Origin: Aphis gossypii
Lineage: Eukaryota > Arthropoda > Insecta > Hemiptera > Aphididae
Length of the DNA: 64,000 bases
Assembly (NCBI RefSeq): GCF_020184175.1
Contig: NC_065530.1
Location: 65,945,260-66,009,259 of the forward strand
Reading direction: 5' to 3'
Of this stretch, positions 40,601 to 49,200 are shown piece after piece (within the stretch, counting starts at the first letter, position 1; the number at the start of each line of letters is the position of its first letter). The notes beneath the pieces were generated by a model that was given only the letters and a program-made list of their open reading frames with translations, had not been told where the DNA came from and did not search any database. Made by a program: the position numbers and the translations under genes.

Positions 40601-41521
40601 GACGATAAAATTAATAATTTATATTTATAGTGAAATACTATAAAGCAACACCGGTGTATTGTCAATAATAATAAATGGATGGATACCGTTTCAAGATAAC
40701 CGTTCAATAAAACACAAGCTTAGAATAAAAAAAAAATGATATATCCATCGAAAACGAAACGTTACATGAATATTTAACTAGATAATAACGTAAATGGAAA
40801 AACGAAGGTGTTTAGTGCAGCTGTGGTGAAAAGCTTACTTTGAGAAGTATCTAAAACTGTACATATTCTGATATCTTTCATGTAAGCTAGATAGTAGATT
40901 CAACAAATTGCTTGTGTGGGGTACACTACACAGTACACACGTTTGGACGTGATTTAAAAATGTGTTCTTATAATCTAACAATATGACTCTTACTACCCCC
41001 GCACGACGAGTTTGAACCAATTTTTGAACTTTTAGGTCATATAGAGGGAAGTGGATAATTTAGATGCATTACAGCAACTATCACGAATGAATAAAAAATC
41101 CCCCTAACCATATCAAGACAAAAATGACCGGAATTTACCGTGACAATTCACTAACCGATGGTAATAAAAATAATAATAACACCCTTTTAAATTATATTAT
41201 ATAATAATGGCATAAGTATACTGTATGCTTTATAGACTATAACGTTAGATTGTTATTACAACTATTAAATCGTGTTTCCGGAAGTCTTACCGTCTTTCCG
41301 ATAGTAGAGTATCTCGAAATGTCTCTCCATGCCCGCGGCCAACGCTTCCTTGACCACGGACACGGCGTGCTGCGACGTCATCGGACCCTGTAGGAAGTCA
41401 CATATCGCCGGACACTGCATCACCTCGGCTCGGCTGTAACCGGTCATGTGGCAAAAACCGTCCGAGCAGTAGATTATGTTACAGCCGGCTTGCTGTGCAT
41501 TGGCTACCAAAAAACTTCGGT
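1647..41521 (-). CDS. sei: ERG-type (KCNH2/seizure) voltage-gated K+ channel, N-terminal exons, partial
   Basis: Gene-level entry joining seven minus-strand exons: 41521-41291, 10690-10553, 10318-10144, 10079-9971, 5632-5512, 5336-5265 and 1783-1647. Intron phases chain without conflict (1,1,2,0,1,1, ending in phase 0), giving 983 nt and 327 full codons with no stop. Family members are plasma-membrane channel subunits with six transmembrane segments, a cytoplasmic N-terminal PAS (eag) domain and a C-terminal cyclic-nucleotide-binding-like domain; the PAS slows deactivation and ERG current repolarises excitable cells. Here the PAS is in the first two exons and a Ser/Thr/Pro-rich linker follows. 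Missing from the window are the first coding exon with the PAS cap and start codon, and all exons for S1-S6, pore and C terminus. The subfamily call rests on YCSDGFC, GYSRAEVMQ, CDFLQGP and YYRKDG, which fit ERG better than EAG or ELK. Introns are very unequal, from 64 nt to 30.6 kb. The linker exons are less certain than the PAS exons. Confidence 0.85.
1784..5264 (-). other. 3.5-kb intron between exons 7 and 8
   Basis: Very AT-rich intron with poly-A/T runs and short ATT/AAT microsatellites (for example 4863-4886 and 5172-5190). I see no exon, RNA gene or transposon coding sequence in it. Short open frames such as 2785-2979 and 3908-4129 have random-looking products. Confidence 0.7.
5265..5336 (-). 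CDS. sei: Candidate 72-nt symmetric cassette exon of the ERG channel gene
   Basis: Acceptor TTTGCTGCTATAG and donor GAAG followed by GTATAA bound 72 nt in phase 1 on both sides. Joined to exon 6 it reads LASRVEKDQFQRQKRPHTID and then IITEG, a strongly charged peptide. Because length is a multiple of three and phases are symmetric, inclusion or skipping keeps the downstream frame. That pattern is typical of alternative cassette exons. No specific family similarity is recognised, so the call rests on splice signals, phase agreement with exons 6 and 8, and raised GC content. It could instead be a chance open segment in the intron. Confidence 0.55.
5337..5511 (-). other. 175-nt intron between exons 6 and 7
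   Basis: Runs from the GTAAGT donor of exon 6 to the TTTGCTGCTATAG acceptor of the 72-nt exon. Phase 1. It exists only if exon 7 is included; otherwise the intron extends to 1784. Confidence 0.5.
5512..5632 (-). CDS. sei: ERG channel exon 6: Pro/Ser-rich linker
   Basis: Acceptor CATTTTAG is followed by a phase-0 frame reading ISQPHRTPEPNPSPPRTPNK, then SPDRNPSFGSPPARSNTDSV. There are several proline-directed Ser/Thr sites (TPEP, SPPRTP, SPDR, SPP). The preferred donor is GTAT followed by GTAAGT, giving 121 nt and phase 1 out; a second donor (GTATGT) sits 4 nt earlier and would give 117 nt and phase 0. Phase 1 fits both exon 7 and exon 8. A second AG five bases into the exon (ATCAG) would create a stop if used. 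A UG-rich repeat begins about 15 nt upstream of the acceptor. A competing plus-direction CA-repeat frame over this segment is a low-complexity artefact. Confidence 0.7.
5633..9970 (-). other. 4.3-kb intron between exons 5 and 6
   Basis: AT-rich intron. A GC-richer block at about 5800-6065 has cytosine-rich runs, but no phase-compatible exon could be placed in it. The 108-codon plus-strand frame at 6673-6999 has an ATG but an unrecognised, Phe/Tyr/Cys-rich product and no splice or homology support. Confidence 0.65.
5648..5702. repeat. CA/TG-rich microsatellite upstream of exon 6 acceptor
   Basis: Imperfect (CA)n on the plus strand, hence an imperfect (UG)n tract in the minus-strand transcript. 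It ends about 15 nt before the exon 6 acceptor at 5633-5634. UG repeats bind TDP-43/TBPH and CELF-type proteins in animals; a role here is inference. Confidence 0.85.
9971..10079 (-). CDS. sei: ERG channel exon 5: Thr/Pro-rich linker
   Basis: Acceptor TTTTCTTACAG lies only 64 nt from the end of exon 4. The first base completes a Ser codon (AG|T), then the frame reads LKTAAAESVITSTTTARVE and continues through a TSPPRS motif to RPEPQ. The donor is CAA followed by GTGCGT. Length is 109 nt, phase 2 in and phase 0 out. The segment is compositionally typical of the disordered linker between PAS and S1 in ERG channels, which varies between species, so I cannot confirm homology residue by residue. 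Support comes from frame continuity on both sides, credible splice signals and base composition much richer in GC than the flanks. Reading through the donor meets a stop a few codons later. Confidence 0.75.
10080..10143 (-). other. 64-nt GC-AG intron between exons 4 and 5
   Basis: The intron starts GCAAGT after an exonic AG and ends TTTTCTTACAG. It is close to the minimum workable intron size for insects. The GC donor keeps the strong AG|GCAAGT context known for GC-AG introns. Using the GT four bases downstream instead would put exon 5 in a frame that conflicts with the phase of exon 6. Confidence 0.75.
10144..10318 (-). CDS. sei: ERG channel exon 4: basic Ser-rich post-PAS linker
   Basis: Acceptor TTGTAATTTCAG is followed by a frame in phase with exon 3. 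The product starts with the basic, Ser-rich stretch DRARQSFRQSLRMSSFRGRN, then SGRLTPLPHDDEYDEESSS and a Thr/Pro/Lys-rich end. Conserved basic Ser-rich sequence just after the PAS domain is expected for insect ERG channels, from general memory and without alignment. The exon is 175 nt, phase 1 in and phase 2 out. Its donor is AG followed by GCAAGT, a canonical GC-type donor. The nearby GT alternative (CAA before GTTGAC) would shift the frame and bring a stop in exon 6. RQS/RMSS are possible basophilic-kinase sites. An in-frame ATG at 10280-10278 could start a PAS-less product if transcription began inside the large upstream intron. Confidence 0.85.
10319..10552 (-). other. Short 234-nt intron between exons 3 and 4
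   Basis: Bounded by GTAAAT and TTTCAG, phase 1. It is AT-rich, without recognisable sites beyond the splice signals. Confidence 0.8.
10553..10690 (-). CDS. sei: ERG channel exon 3: end of PAS domain
   Basis: After acceptor TTGATTTCAG the exon completes the split Gly and reads SKFLCSEVIAPVK, then DDICLYIINFEDL, matching the final PAS beta strands of ERG channels (human FLCLVDVVPVKNE and IMFILNFE). A linker beginning TSPPSPVEQPDPTSRL follows. The donor is CTGA followed by GTAAAT. The exon is 138 nt, phase 1 in and phase 1 out, the phase I recall for human KCNH2 exon 3. It continues the frame left open by exon 2 across a 30.6-kb intron, which is the strongest reason to link the two. Some open frame is readable on both strands here, but only this strand gives the family match and both splice sites. 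Confidence 0.93.
10691..12556. other. Intron segment without identifiable features
   Basis: AT-rich, with short poly-T runs. Frames at 10807-11082 and 12034-12357 use non-ATG starts or give random products. Nothing else is supported. Confidence 0.7.
12557..13216. mobile_element. MITE-like element, TACAAGGT family, copy 1
   Basis: The left end is TATACAAGGTAATC (12557) and the right end GATATCACCTTGTATA (13216), an inverted pair. No coding sequence. Interior motifs such as AATGACAATACATAC and TTTTGAACGATTAG recur, slightly changed, in the copy at 59302-59816, so this is one dispersed non-autonomous family. Superfamily not assigned. Confidence 0.7.
13368..13395. repeat. (CA)n microsatellite
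   Basis: About 14 perfect CA units. A (TG)n tract lies some 200 bp downstream, so the two could pair as an imperfect inverted repeat. Confidence 0.95.
13572..13653. repeat. (TA)n followed by (GT)n microsatellite
   Basis: A TA run at 13572-13589 is followed by a long GT tract to 13653. Open frames on both strands made of Cys-Val or His-Thr repeats here are artefacts of this tract. Confidence 0.95.
13783..13840. repeat. AT-rich simple repeat (TATATAG/TATA)
   Basis: Imperfect TA/TAGATA repeat immediately left of the third MITE-like end. Confidence 0.85.
13845..14060 (+). mobile_element. TACAAGGT-family MITE, partial copy 3
   Basis: Begins TATACAGGGTGATC, then CATTCTCAT as in copy 1, and carries the shared interior motif AAAATTTGAACGATTA near 14028. 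The right inverted end is not recognisable, so the copy is truncated or decayed. Confidence 0.55.
14061..21378. other. AT-rich intron with decayed dispersed repeats
   Basis: Around 14550-14830 there is sequence of a kind common in aphid genomes (GATTCTGAACGGAGACATGA near 14710), recalled and not searched. Near 15270-15310 a short palindrome CGACTCTGTATAGAGTCG is present. (TA)n runs occur near 15612-15632 and 17114-17128. No exon or RNA gene is seen. Confidence 0.5.
21379..21460 (+). mobile_element. Pogo/Tigger-like terminal remnant
   Basis: The segment starts CAGTAGAATTTGCTTAATAC and includes CATCAAAGGGACCACA and TTTGGTCGCATTATCTG, a pattern I associate with ends of Tc1/pogo (Tigger-like) elements. 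No opposite inverted end or transposase was found nearby. Confidence 0.45.
22020..23110. promoter_or_regulatory. CpG-rich island inside the PAS-splitting intron
   Basis: A markedly GC- and CpG-rich block in AT-rich DNA. It holds a full TCTCGCGAGA palindrome at 22900-22909, a (CT)n/GAGA tract at 22762-22776, pyrimidine-rich runs at 22158-22200 and a CGT repeat at 22223-22241. Long open frames exist on both strands (for example 238 codons at 22275-22991 plus and 116 codons at 22685-22335 minus), but the plus frame opens on GTG and neither product has a recognisable domain; high GC content explains their length. The island could be an internal promoter, perhaps for a shorter channel isoform on the minus strand or for a noncoding RNA. 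No TSS can be fixed by eye. Confidence 0.45.
22900..22909. promoter_or_regulatory. TCTCGCGAGA palindrome (BANP-type motif)
   Basis: Perfect 10-bp palindrome within the CpG-rich island. In vertebrates this motif is bound by BANP and marks CpG-island promoters; use in insects is inferred only. Confidence 0.4.
23111..24630. other. AT-rich intron segment, nothing identified
   Basis: Poly-A/T runs and AT filler between two CpG-rich patches. No exon, RNA gene or clear transposon. Confidence 0.6.
24631..25330. promoter_or_regulatory. Second CpG-rich patch in the large intron
   Basis: A GC-richer stretch with many CG dinucleotides. On the minus strand a strong donor-like CT followed by GTAAGTACC lies at 25012-25004. 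Sequence upstream of it has ATGs near 25130-25105 whose frame stops before the donor. It could therefore be an alternative noncoding first exon splicing to exon 3, but this is speculative. The 83-codon plus-strand frame at 24890-25141 is unrecognised. Confidence 0.3.
25331..31024. other. AT-rich intron with (TA)n runs and dispersed repeats
   Basis: Contains TA repeats near 25440-25490. A segment near 25597-25620 (GGGGAGGATAAATCCCCC) resembles the element at 62631. Segments near 27797 and 30890 have related sequence at 50690-50930. No coding exon is supported; the 62-codon minus frame at 28128-28316 is unrecognised. Confidence 0.55.
31025..31087 (-). mobile_element. Pogo-like terminal remnant, minus orientation
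   Basis: Read on the minus strand it begins TACAGTGTATTCCGCTTATA and continues through AAGACTCCCGAGTCACGG, resembling ends of pogo/Tigger-type elements. No partner end or coding sequence was located. Confidence 0.4.
31088..36079. other. AT-rich intron segment without supported features
   Basis: A slightly GC-richer part at 33050-33440 and another at 34850-35230 contain short unrecognised frames on both strands, without family motifs or credible splice sites in phase with the channel gene. Confidence 0.55.
36080..36475. promoter_or_regulatory. CpG-rich patch with CRE sites
   Basis: A GC-rich block containing a full cAMP-response-element palindrome TGACGTCA (36342-36349), a second GACGTCAT copy (36358-36365) and an E-box CACGTG near 36170. 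It lies 5 kb downstream of exon 2 in transcript direction. Overlapping open frames on both strands have no recognisable products. An intronic enhancer or alternative promoter responsive to CREB is a reasonable but untested reading. Confidence 0.35.
36476..41290. other. AT-rich intron segment downstream of exon 2
   Basis: Contains TA repeats at 39798-39818 and a GA-rich run at 39822-39846. The frames at 37996-38271, 40432-40707 and 40835-41020 have no recognisable domains. Nothing else is seen. Confidence 0.6.
41291..41521 (-). CDS. sei: ERG channel exon 2: core of the N-terminal PAS domain
   Basis: This exon encodes 76 full codons of the PAS fold, from RSFLVANAQQAGCNIIYCSD through GYSRAEVMQ and CDFLQGP to EILYYRKDG. 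The acceptor is TTTTTCTAG before ACCGAAG and the donor is GACG followed by GTAAGA. The exon is exactly 231 nt and phase 1 at both ends. From memory of the human gene, KCNH2 exon 2 is also 231 nt and phase 1/1, so exon size, phase and protein motif agree. The following Gly codon is split across the intron and completed by exon 3. Relative to human ERG1, MQRPCTC has become MQCPAIC and LHGP has become LQGP. The first Met codon inside the exon is not the translation start, because homologous sequence begins upstream of it. The exon stands out as GC-rich against an AT-rich background. Confidence 0.95.
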
Positions 41522-42689
41522 CTAGAAAAATAAAAATTACGACGCGTTATTGTGTGTTATATATATTATGTGGGTGTGATGGGTGCGTGTGCAGTGTTAA
41601 CATGAGCTGTACAGTGCTGCGGGTAGGTAGGTTAATCGGTATTTTATTGACTTTTTAAATTACTTTCTATTTGCGTTTTACTATAACTAACCCGGTAGTG
41701 TCGACAAAGCTCAAGCGTGAATTAAATAATATATTACGTTTAATGTAAAAGCGTATAACGATTAAAATATTATAAAGTTAAATAAAATACACAAATATTT
41801 TGTGTACTGCGTGTTTTCCGGCAGATCGATAAATACCTATTCCATGTGGTTTTAAACCACACGCCGTCGTATATCATTACATTATAATTTATTATTATTA
41901 TATATTTTAGTTGAAAACTTGAAACAATACAATACAGCATTAATTAATATTCTATGTATCGATATTTTTCAACGTTAGATTAAAAACATTTATTACATTA
42001 GTATTATTGCTTATTTTCCCACCCTGCCCAAAAAAATTCAGTCGACCACTGAAAACCAAACGATGGTAACTAAGTTTTTTTTTGTGACTTTTATAATATC
42101 TTATGATTTTAAGTATTTCATAAACACGCTATCCGAAAGTACGCTTCTGCCATACATTGTACATAATATTATACATAGCACACAATAAATAAATGGAATA
42201 AAGTACAATTGGTTTATCTATATATATATACTATTCAAAAGTAAGCTAATACCAATTATTTAATTATAAGTAAAGAGATTATTATAAGACTAAACGTGGT
42301 TTTATAAATACTATAGTTTTAATAACATGATGAGCTTCGGATTACCTACATACCTAACACTAATACGTATAATATAATGCTCTAAATATTTTATTTGTTA
42401 ATGCTTACAGATTTGATACCAACACGTTGTGTATATAAAAACGGATTTTTACTTATTTCTAAATTTTAAAAACTAAACAATGAAAAATTATGTGTTGTAC
42501 ATTTGTCACTTGACTGGTCGTATTTCAGTCGACCTAAATTAAATAGGTACCTACATTTAGTTTTCAATGCAAGATATTATTTTTTTAAGCATTGATAACA
42601 TTTCGCTAATTTAATATCTGCAACTAAAACGAGATCATTAAAGTTAAATAAAAACATTTGAATACGTATATTGTACAGTGACATCATTT

Positions 42690-42960
42690 TCTATCTTCAT
42701 CGTCACCGGTCGCGAGAAATGACGACACAGATGTTTTAACGCGGCGGCGGTCGAGTGGAATGTTATAGAAAGCGACGGAAATAAATCGAGTAAAGAACGA
42801 CAGTCAATTTTGCAGTATTTTTATTTCCTCCGTAAGTTCTACCTAAGCCGAACTCGTGCAGCAATTTGGCGGAGTTTATTTTTTTTCGCGACTCATTACC
42901 ATAATAAATTTAGACACCAGACGCGAACCACCAAAGTGCATCTAATTTTGTCGTTGTATT
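42690..42960. promoter_or_regulatory. Small CpG-rich patch upstream of exon 2
   Basis: About 1.2 kb upstream of exon 2 in gene direction, containing CGCGGCGGCGG (about 42739) and several CG dinucleotides. No TATA box or coding exon can be assigned. It may be a local promoter or a chance GC patch. Confidence 0.2.
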
Positions 42961-43953
42961 CAATAACAATAATGTGTTTCTCATATAGAAACAACCGATA
43001 AAATATTTACTTTTACGTTAAAATAAAATAATTTATAATAATAACGTTGATGGATCACCGTATACTTAAATTAATTATAGCCGTCCGTAAATAGTAAATT
43101 AATACATGAAAAAAATATGTTTAAATATAACAAATAATATTCCTGTCACATGTTCGAAAGAACTTCATTATTTTGTTCGAAAGTAAAAAGTGAGAACCCT
43201 ATAGTTTTGAAATCGATGGGTTTCATATAACAAGCCACTTTTGGTTTTACATTTCATGGGTACGCTGCATGTATTTCACGCTGGTTTAATACGTTTCCAT
43301 AATCCAGTAAGCGATATTAACACGCCTCTAAACGTTATATTTCTATGAACTGACTAAAGTACTCGTATTTTCAGTGTTTGTAGGAGGTCTCCAGAACGGT
43401 CGGACTCATAAATATAGTTCGGAAAAATGATTAAACCGTTTAAAACCGACCAACTGTCCACGTGACACTTCCGTTTTATTCAACGGCAATTACTGTCTAA
43501 ATGTTAAAATTATTGTAATGAAACGATTGTGAAAAAATTATGTATCAAATACCACACATTGGTCTCAAAAATTAACAACACGCTTTCATAACGGCCTATT
43601 TAACAACTGAATTGGTTTACAGCCTTATGACACGAACAACTGCGTTGAGTATGGTGATTTCATACGAACGGGGTTTCTACGTGAATACACACCATACGCC
43701 GTGTAGGTATATACTGTCGGCAATAACTTTCAGCACGCATATAGGTAGGTACTTAAAAACCTCTGAGCCGGAAACCCGCTGAATTGCCGTGAATCAATTG
43801 ACCGTATCATGTATTCGTGTAAATGAAAATATACACCGTAAACATATAATTCGTGCGTTTTGATATTAAACAAACACTCGCCTCGCGCGAAAAATACATC
43901 ATCATAATTTGAATTTCCGTCTGATTGGAAAAGGTCGATTGACATTAAACAAA

Positions 43954-43972
43954 AAAAAAAAAAAAAAAACCC
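43954..43972 (+). repeat. Poly-A run
   Basis: Uninterrupted A tract followed by CCCC. It might be the tail of a retrotransposed insertion, but no element is recognised to its left. Confidence 0.7.
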
Positions 43973-46086
43973 CGGCTCACGATGATTGCAGACGGCAGTT
44001 TATTGAATGGGTTTTATGCCAAGACAGTCTAAATATCTCTTCTGGGATATTCTCTTCTGCTCGCTGTTAACTCAAAGTCATTGCATTGTGCCCAGAATGA
44101 TTAATGGCATGAAACAAACCAAAGCCAATACGGAGGAAAGGGGGTGCGACCGACTTACATTAGTGTATTGGTTTCAATCTGTTGATAGATTCGACAAATC
44201 TAAAGGTAAATTGCAAAATGTTTACCTTTATATAAAAGCATTCGAAAATTTTAAAAATAAAATACAATTCAATAATCCCGGTAAATAAACGGACTTTAAA
44301 TAATATATTATATAATTATAATAATATTGTCGTAATAAATTATATTCATATTCATCAACAATTATTATTTTTAGTTAATACTAGAAAAATGCACATTGGT
44401 TTTTAATACCTGCAAATAAATTCTTATTTAGAGGTTAAAATATTACTAATGTACTACAATAATAGAATCAGAAGTACAGTAATAATAACTTAATATGAAT
44501 TCTCTACTTTATTAATCCTTTTTTATAATTATTTATATTTTTTTACTTCTTCGATATTTAGTAATTGGTATTATTTCAAACTATTTTTTACACAAATAAC
44601 AGTTTATTTAGTACATTTTTTCTACCAATATACTTTCGAATTACTCTTAATGAAAAAAGTTGAATGAATTCATGTTATTTAATAACATCGTATGGGGTGT
44701 GAAACGTTTATACTCAATCGCATGAATCTTAAATTCAAAAATAATGCGAAACATTTGAAATATTGCAATTGAGTTTTATCGATTTAACGTCATGCAGGAA
44801 TACTGATGTGCACATATTTTCGGTTAGAGAATAAGTCCACTGTTGAAACAAAACAACGCTTTAAACAACTAACTAAAAAAAAATTAACGTCTCTAAAATA
44901 GTTAGGTACTTATTGCTTTCAAAAACCCATTTTCTCGTGTCAAAAACACCAGTTGAAAGTTTAGCGGAATTCGGTTTGAATTAAAAAACAATTTTCTTGT
45001 ACCTTCATTACCTTATACAATGTACAATTTAGTTATGTAACTATAGGTACTGAAATGAACATTTTAATAGGATTTTTAATGTTAAACATATTTTCCGTCT
45101 TTCAAAAACTATAAATCATTGTTTTATACTTAATGTAAAATAAATAAATATTTTATTTAAATTAAAACGATGATTGCAACATTATTTTGACAAAATAATT
45201 CGGTCAAGTGGGTTTCACCCTGGTGTACTAATGTCTAGTAGATGACAGAAATAGACGTGATACATGAATTCAATAATACATCATTGTATACGGAAAGCGA
45301 TTTCTAGCGGAGATGATCTGTCAACCTGTATCACTGAGTGTATTTCATAATATATTGTTCTTTTTTTGTAATTTTATTGATTTTTTTTATTTTACTAGTA
45401 AAATTAAGGTAGGTTGATTTTATTTTTGTCAAAAACATACCATTTTTATATCATTAATATTTAATTATTATAATAATAATAAACATACGAAAATAATATA
45501 TATTTATATATATATAATGTATCGTAATATATTATTGACTATTACCTATTTATTAACTTTTTAGTCAGCATTACTGAATCATAAAACAGTATAAATTGGT
45601 TCATGGTATAAATAATTTTCATCTATACATTCATCTATGCATTTTAAAAAATGAATAATATTTATAAAAATCAACACGAATAATATTTTTGAATTATAAC
45701 AAAAAAATGGATATCGTTATTCAAAGTACTAACTAGATTTTTTACCCTCAAAGTTGAAAATCAAAGCATTTCCACTGTCCCAAAAAAATTGATGACAGAC
45801 ATAAAAAATAACACACATCATTGTAAAATCAATACATTCATCGCGCCTCTAGTGTCTAAAACGCATAGGTATTAATATTCATAACTCATTGATTCAAAAC
45901 AACCTAGGTCATTTTCAATCAACGTAATATTCATTCATTTATGAAAAATTCCTATTTTATTTTTCAAAACATAAATTATATCGCTATGATCACATAGAGA
46001 ATACAGTAATTTCTTATTACGATCATGACAACTTAATAAATTTATTAAACTCGTCATAAATAGACAAAGAAATAAAATAATATTAT

Positions 46087-46242
46087 ATGAATGGTCTAGA
46101 CTACAAACCATGCCAGGTATGCGGAAACCGCAACACAATTAAACACATATTTACTATGTGTAGAGCATATGAGGCACAGAATGGGCAAACAGATCTCGCC
46201 AACTATATGGAAGAAATGCTGGCACTAACGGTAATAAATTAA
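46087..46242 (+). mobile_element. C-terminal tail of a decayed LINE reverse transcriptase
   Basis: A 52-codon frame ending TAA reads KPCQVCGNRNTIKHIFTMCR followed by an acidic helix-like end. The C-x2-C-x7-H-x4-C pattern is the zinc-knuckle-like motif at the C terminus of insect Jockey/R1-type non-LTR retrotransposon ORF2 proteins. Everything upstream, including the reverse-transcriptase core, is absent, as expected for a 5'-truncated insertion. The upstream frame meets a stop almost at once. Confidence 0.6.
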
Positions 46243-49200
46243 GATTAAGTTATGGCTTTATAATAATTATTAACTGCCAAATACGTTATGAAAAACTAAT
46301 AATAATTTTATTAATTATATCATCGAATAAAATTGTTGAGGCCTGTTCAAAAAATAAAATATAACATTCATAACTCCTCTTGATTTTTGCCGTTTCCGTT
46401 GTATAAAAATAAAATTATTCGTGAAAGAAACCAATGCTTAAAAATTATAAGTAGTATTAAGTAGTAAAGTGCTTTTCCAGACTACGAGAGCTATATATAT
46501 ATATCACCCTGCCATTTCCGTTTTAATTTTTTTTTTTTTTTTAAGAATTACTGACTCATGTACATTATGACTTAAGCATGCATGTAATATTCGCCTAGTG
46601 AGTTCGTTAAAACGTTCTTTCTTATAAATATAACAATATATTAATGTGTTAATTTCATTTAATATGACCTGCATTATTAATGATCTGAAACGATAGTTAT
46701 TATCATTGTTTATTTATCATAAGTGAATATAATAATATTATATACTAGAAAATAGACATACTATGCTCACTGAATATAATGTTTTTCTATCTAATAATAA
46801 ACTATCAATAAATACGTAAAAACGACTGTTATTGGTCGTAACAGGTTTCAGCCTGATTTTTTGTTATGATTAAAATTTTAAACTATAAACAGATTACAGA
46901 GTTACTACAAAAATATTACATAAAAAAACATTTCTATGATCTAAAACAATAAAGCCTAACCATTTAAAATTCACAAAACTTATGTTATACATTTTAATAT
47001 TATGTAAAATTGTTATATAAGTAAATTTAACAGCGATGTGAAATTAGATGAAGTACTAAGTACCTGTATCAAAATAATAAAACGAAAAACACCTTTTTTT
47101 TAACAAAAATAAAAATCATTAGATACACTATCGGCTGACGGAAAATGTTTGAAGCTGTCTGTATTATATTGTTTCTATTAGGTTTAATAAAATTCTTGAC
47201 TGTTAAAAGAGCAAACAATATTTATCCATCATGTTCGTAATTATTCATGCTGTACCATGAACTTTTTCCCTATAATCTAAAACGTCTATGTAATCTACTA
47301 AGCACTTAGTGCGGAAACAATAGATTTAGATGTATTCATTTCGGTGAAGATATTATTGTTTTAGTCTGAAGTTCTGACATCCTTATTGAGTACGAATTCG
47401 TCATTATTATTCCACCTAACTCATGATTAAAAGGTTTTTTTCATTGTTTTCCTTTCTTCAGTCACATTTTATCATAATATATAGTATGGCATAGCTCATC
47501 TGAAAAGTTTTTTTCTTAAACGACGATTTGGAGCGCTCGTTAATACTTTGCCATGTACAATTATCATTGTTTTACGCCTCGATTATTATCAAAACTATAC
47601 AAGAAACTCTGGAAACTATTTCAGTTTGAAATAAACTCCACTTGAAAAACCAAAACTCGGCTCTTCTCAATATACGTGATTACCCTACACGTAGGCCTCA
47701 AGATCTACACTCGATTACCTTAAACGAACGTTAAATGGACTTTTTAATTTCTTAGGAATCTACTTAGATATCTGGCAATACTCCAGAACACTATTGTCAT
47801 AACGAATTTGACTACCCTTGTAATATTACTTACACCATGGCCAATTTACCTCTAAAGCAAATACTCACTAATCGTAGTTAACCAAGTTGAGAATTGCAAG
47901 TAAAATATTTACGCTTTCTTGAGAATTGAAAATTGTTATAAGATTGAGTTTTAAGTGACTCTAAAAATTAAAGATCAAAGTACTAAAAATTGCATTCAAT
48001 ATAATATACATTTTTTTTTTTATAGTAATTTCACTTAAATATAAACTAAATCAAAAGAAAAAGTAACTGTAAGATGTAACATAGAAAAAATCATTTATAC
48101 AAATATAAAAAGGGAACTTAAAGAAAAAAACATCAATCGAAAAATATGAAATCTAAAAAGAAAAATTCACATAACACCATTAAAAACACAAAAACTTTTA
48201 TATTATACAAATAACTTAATACATGAAAATTATCTCTAATGTTTCCGTGAATTGTAATATTATACAAATTATTTTTTCTAATTACCTACAATAACAAAAA
48301 AATTAATTATGAAATAAAAATAAACATTTATTTAACTGTTGTTATGACAATAAAAAATATATTAACAACACATTAAAGAAATAAATATTTTAATTTAATT
48401 ATATTTAATATAAGCTATTTAGCTAAAAAATTAATTATATACACATTTTATTTACACATTTTTTTTATTGTTTTTTTGTTTTAAATGTTTAAATTAAATG
48501 TAATAATTAAATGTTTTAACTATTTTCAGTAATTATAGTTCAATATAGCTGTCATTACCTATAGTCTTTAATAGTACATGTTTATGATAGTTAAAAAATG
48601 ACGAACTGCAGTAACAGCAATAATATATGTTTTATATTATATACTTATTATTATTAATTAATTTTTAAAATTAATTAATTTCTATCACAATTAAAAAAAC
48701 TAAAAAATTAAATAATATTTTAAACAATGTCGTGTATCTATGTCATTATTAGAAAAATTAATTAAAATCAACAAGTCATTAAAATAAAGATATACTCAAA
48801 AGAAAATATTTATAGATCATCACATTTATTTACATTATAACACATATTTTAATATGAATAATGAGTTACAAGATGCATAGTTGAGCCAAACTTGACGAGT
48901 TATTATTTTAATTCACTTTTTAAATATTCTAAACAAAAATTGGTTAACAAAATGTTTGATTTATGAAAAAAATTTATTTTATTGTCTAACATGCATTCAT
49001 AATTAGACAAATTTATAATTCTTTTGAAATAATTATATTATGTTATGATAATATCATAAAATACATACATTTTTATCATTACGACATAAAAACAACACTA
49101 ATTTTAAATTTTTAACTCATTAATTAAATTAAAATGTCACTTTAAATTATGAATAAAAAAAGAATGGTGTCATAAACTCTTAATTGTAAATTGTTTATAA

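Larger units (their letters stand above)
10691..41290 (-). other. 30.6-kb intron splitting the PAS domain (exon 2 to exon 3)
   Basis: Bounded by donor GTAAGA at 41290 and acceptor TTTGATTTCAG at 10691, phase 1 inside a Gly codon. Mostly AT-rich DNA with poly-A/T runs. It contains three CpG-rich islands, two elements of a TACAAGGTGAT-type MITE family, remnants of pogo/Tigger-like ends, a paired CA/TG microsatellite and dispersed aphid-type repeats, listed separately. Open frames within it, such as 19467-19739, 37996-38271 and 33090-33365, have no recognisable domains and look incidental. I found no second gene. Confidence 0.85.

Noticed and set aside
44007..44288. 93-codon ATG-started plus-strand open frame
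   Set aside because: No recognisable domain, no splice or homology support, and near the length expected by chance in a 64-kb window.
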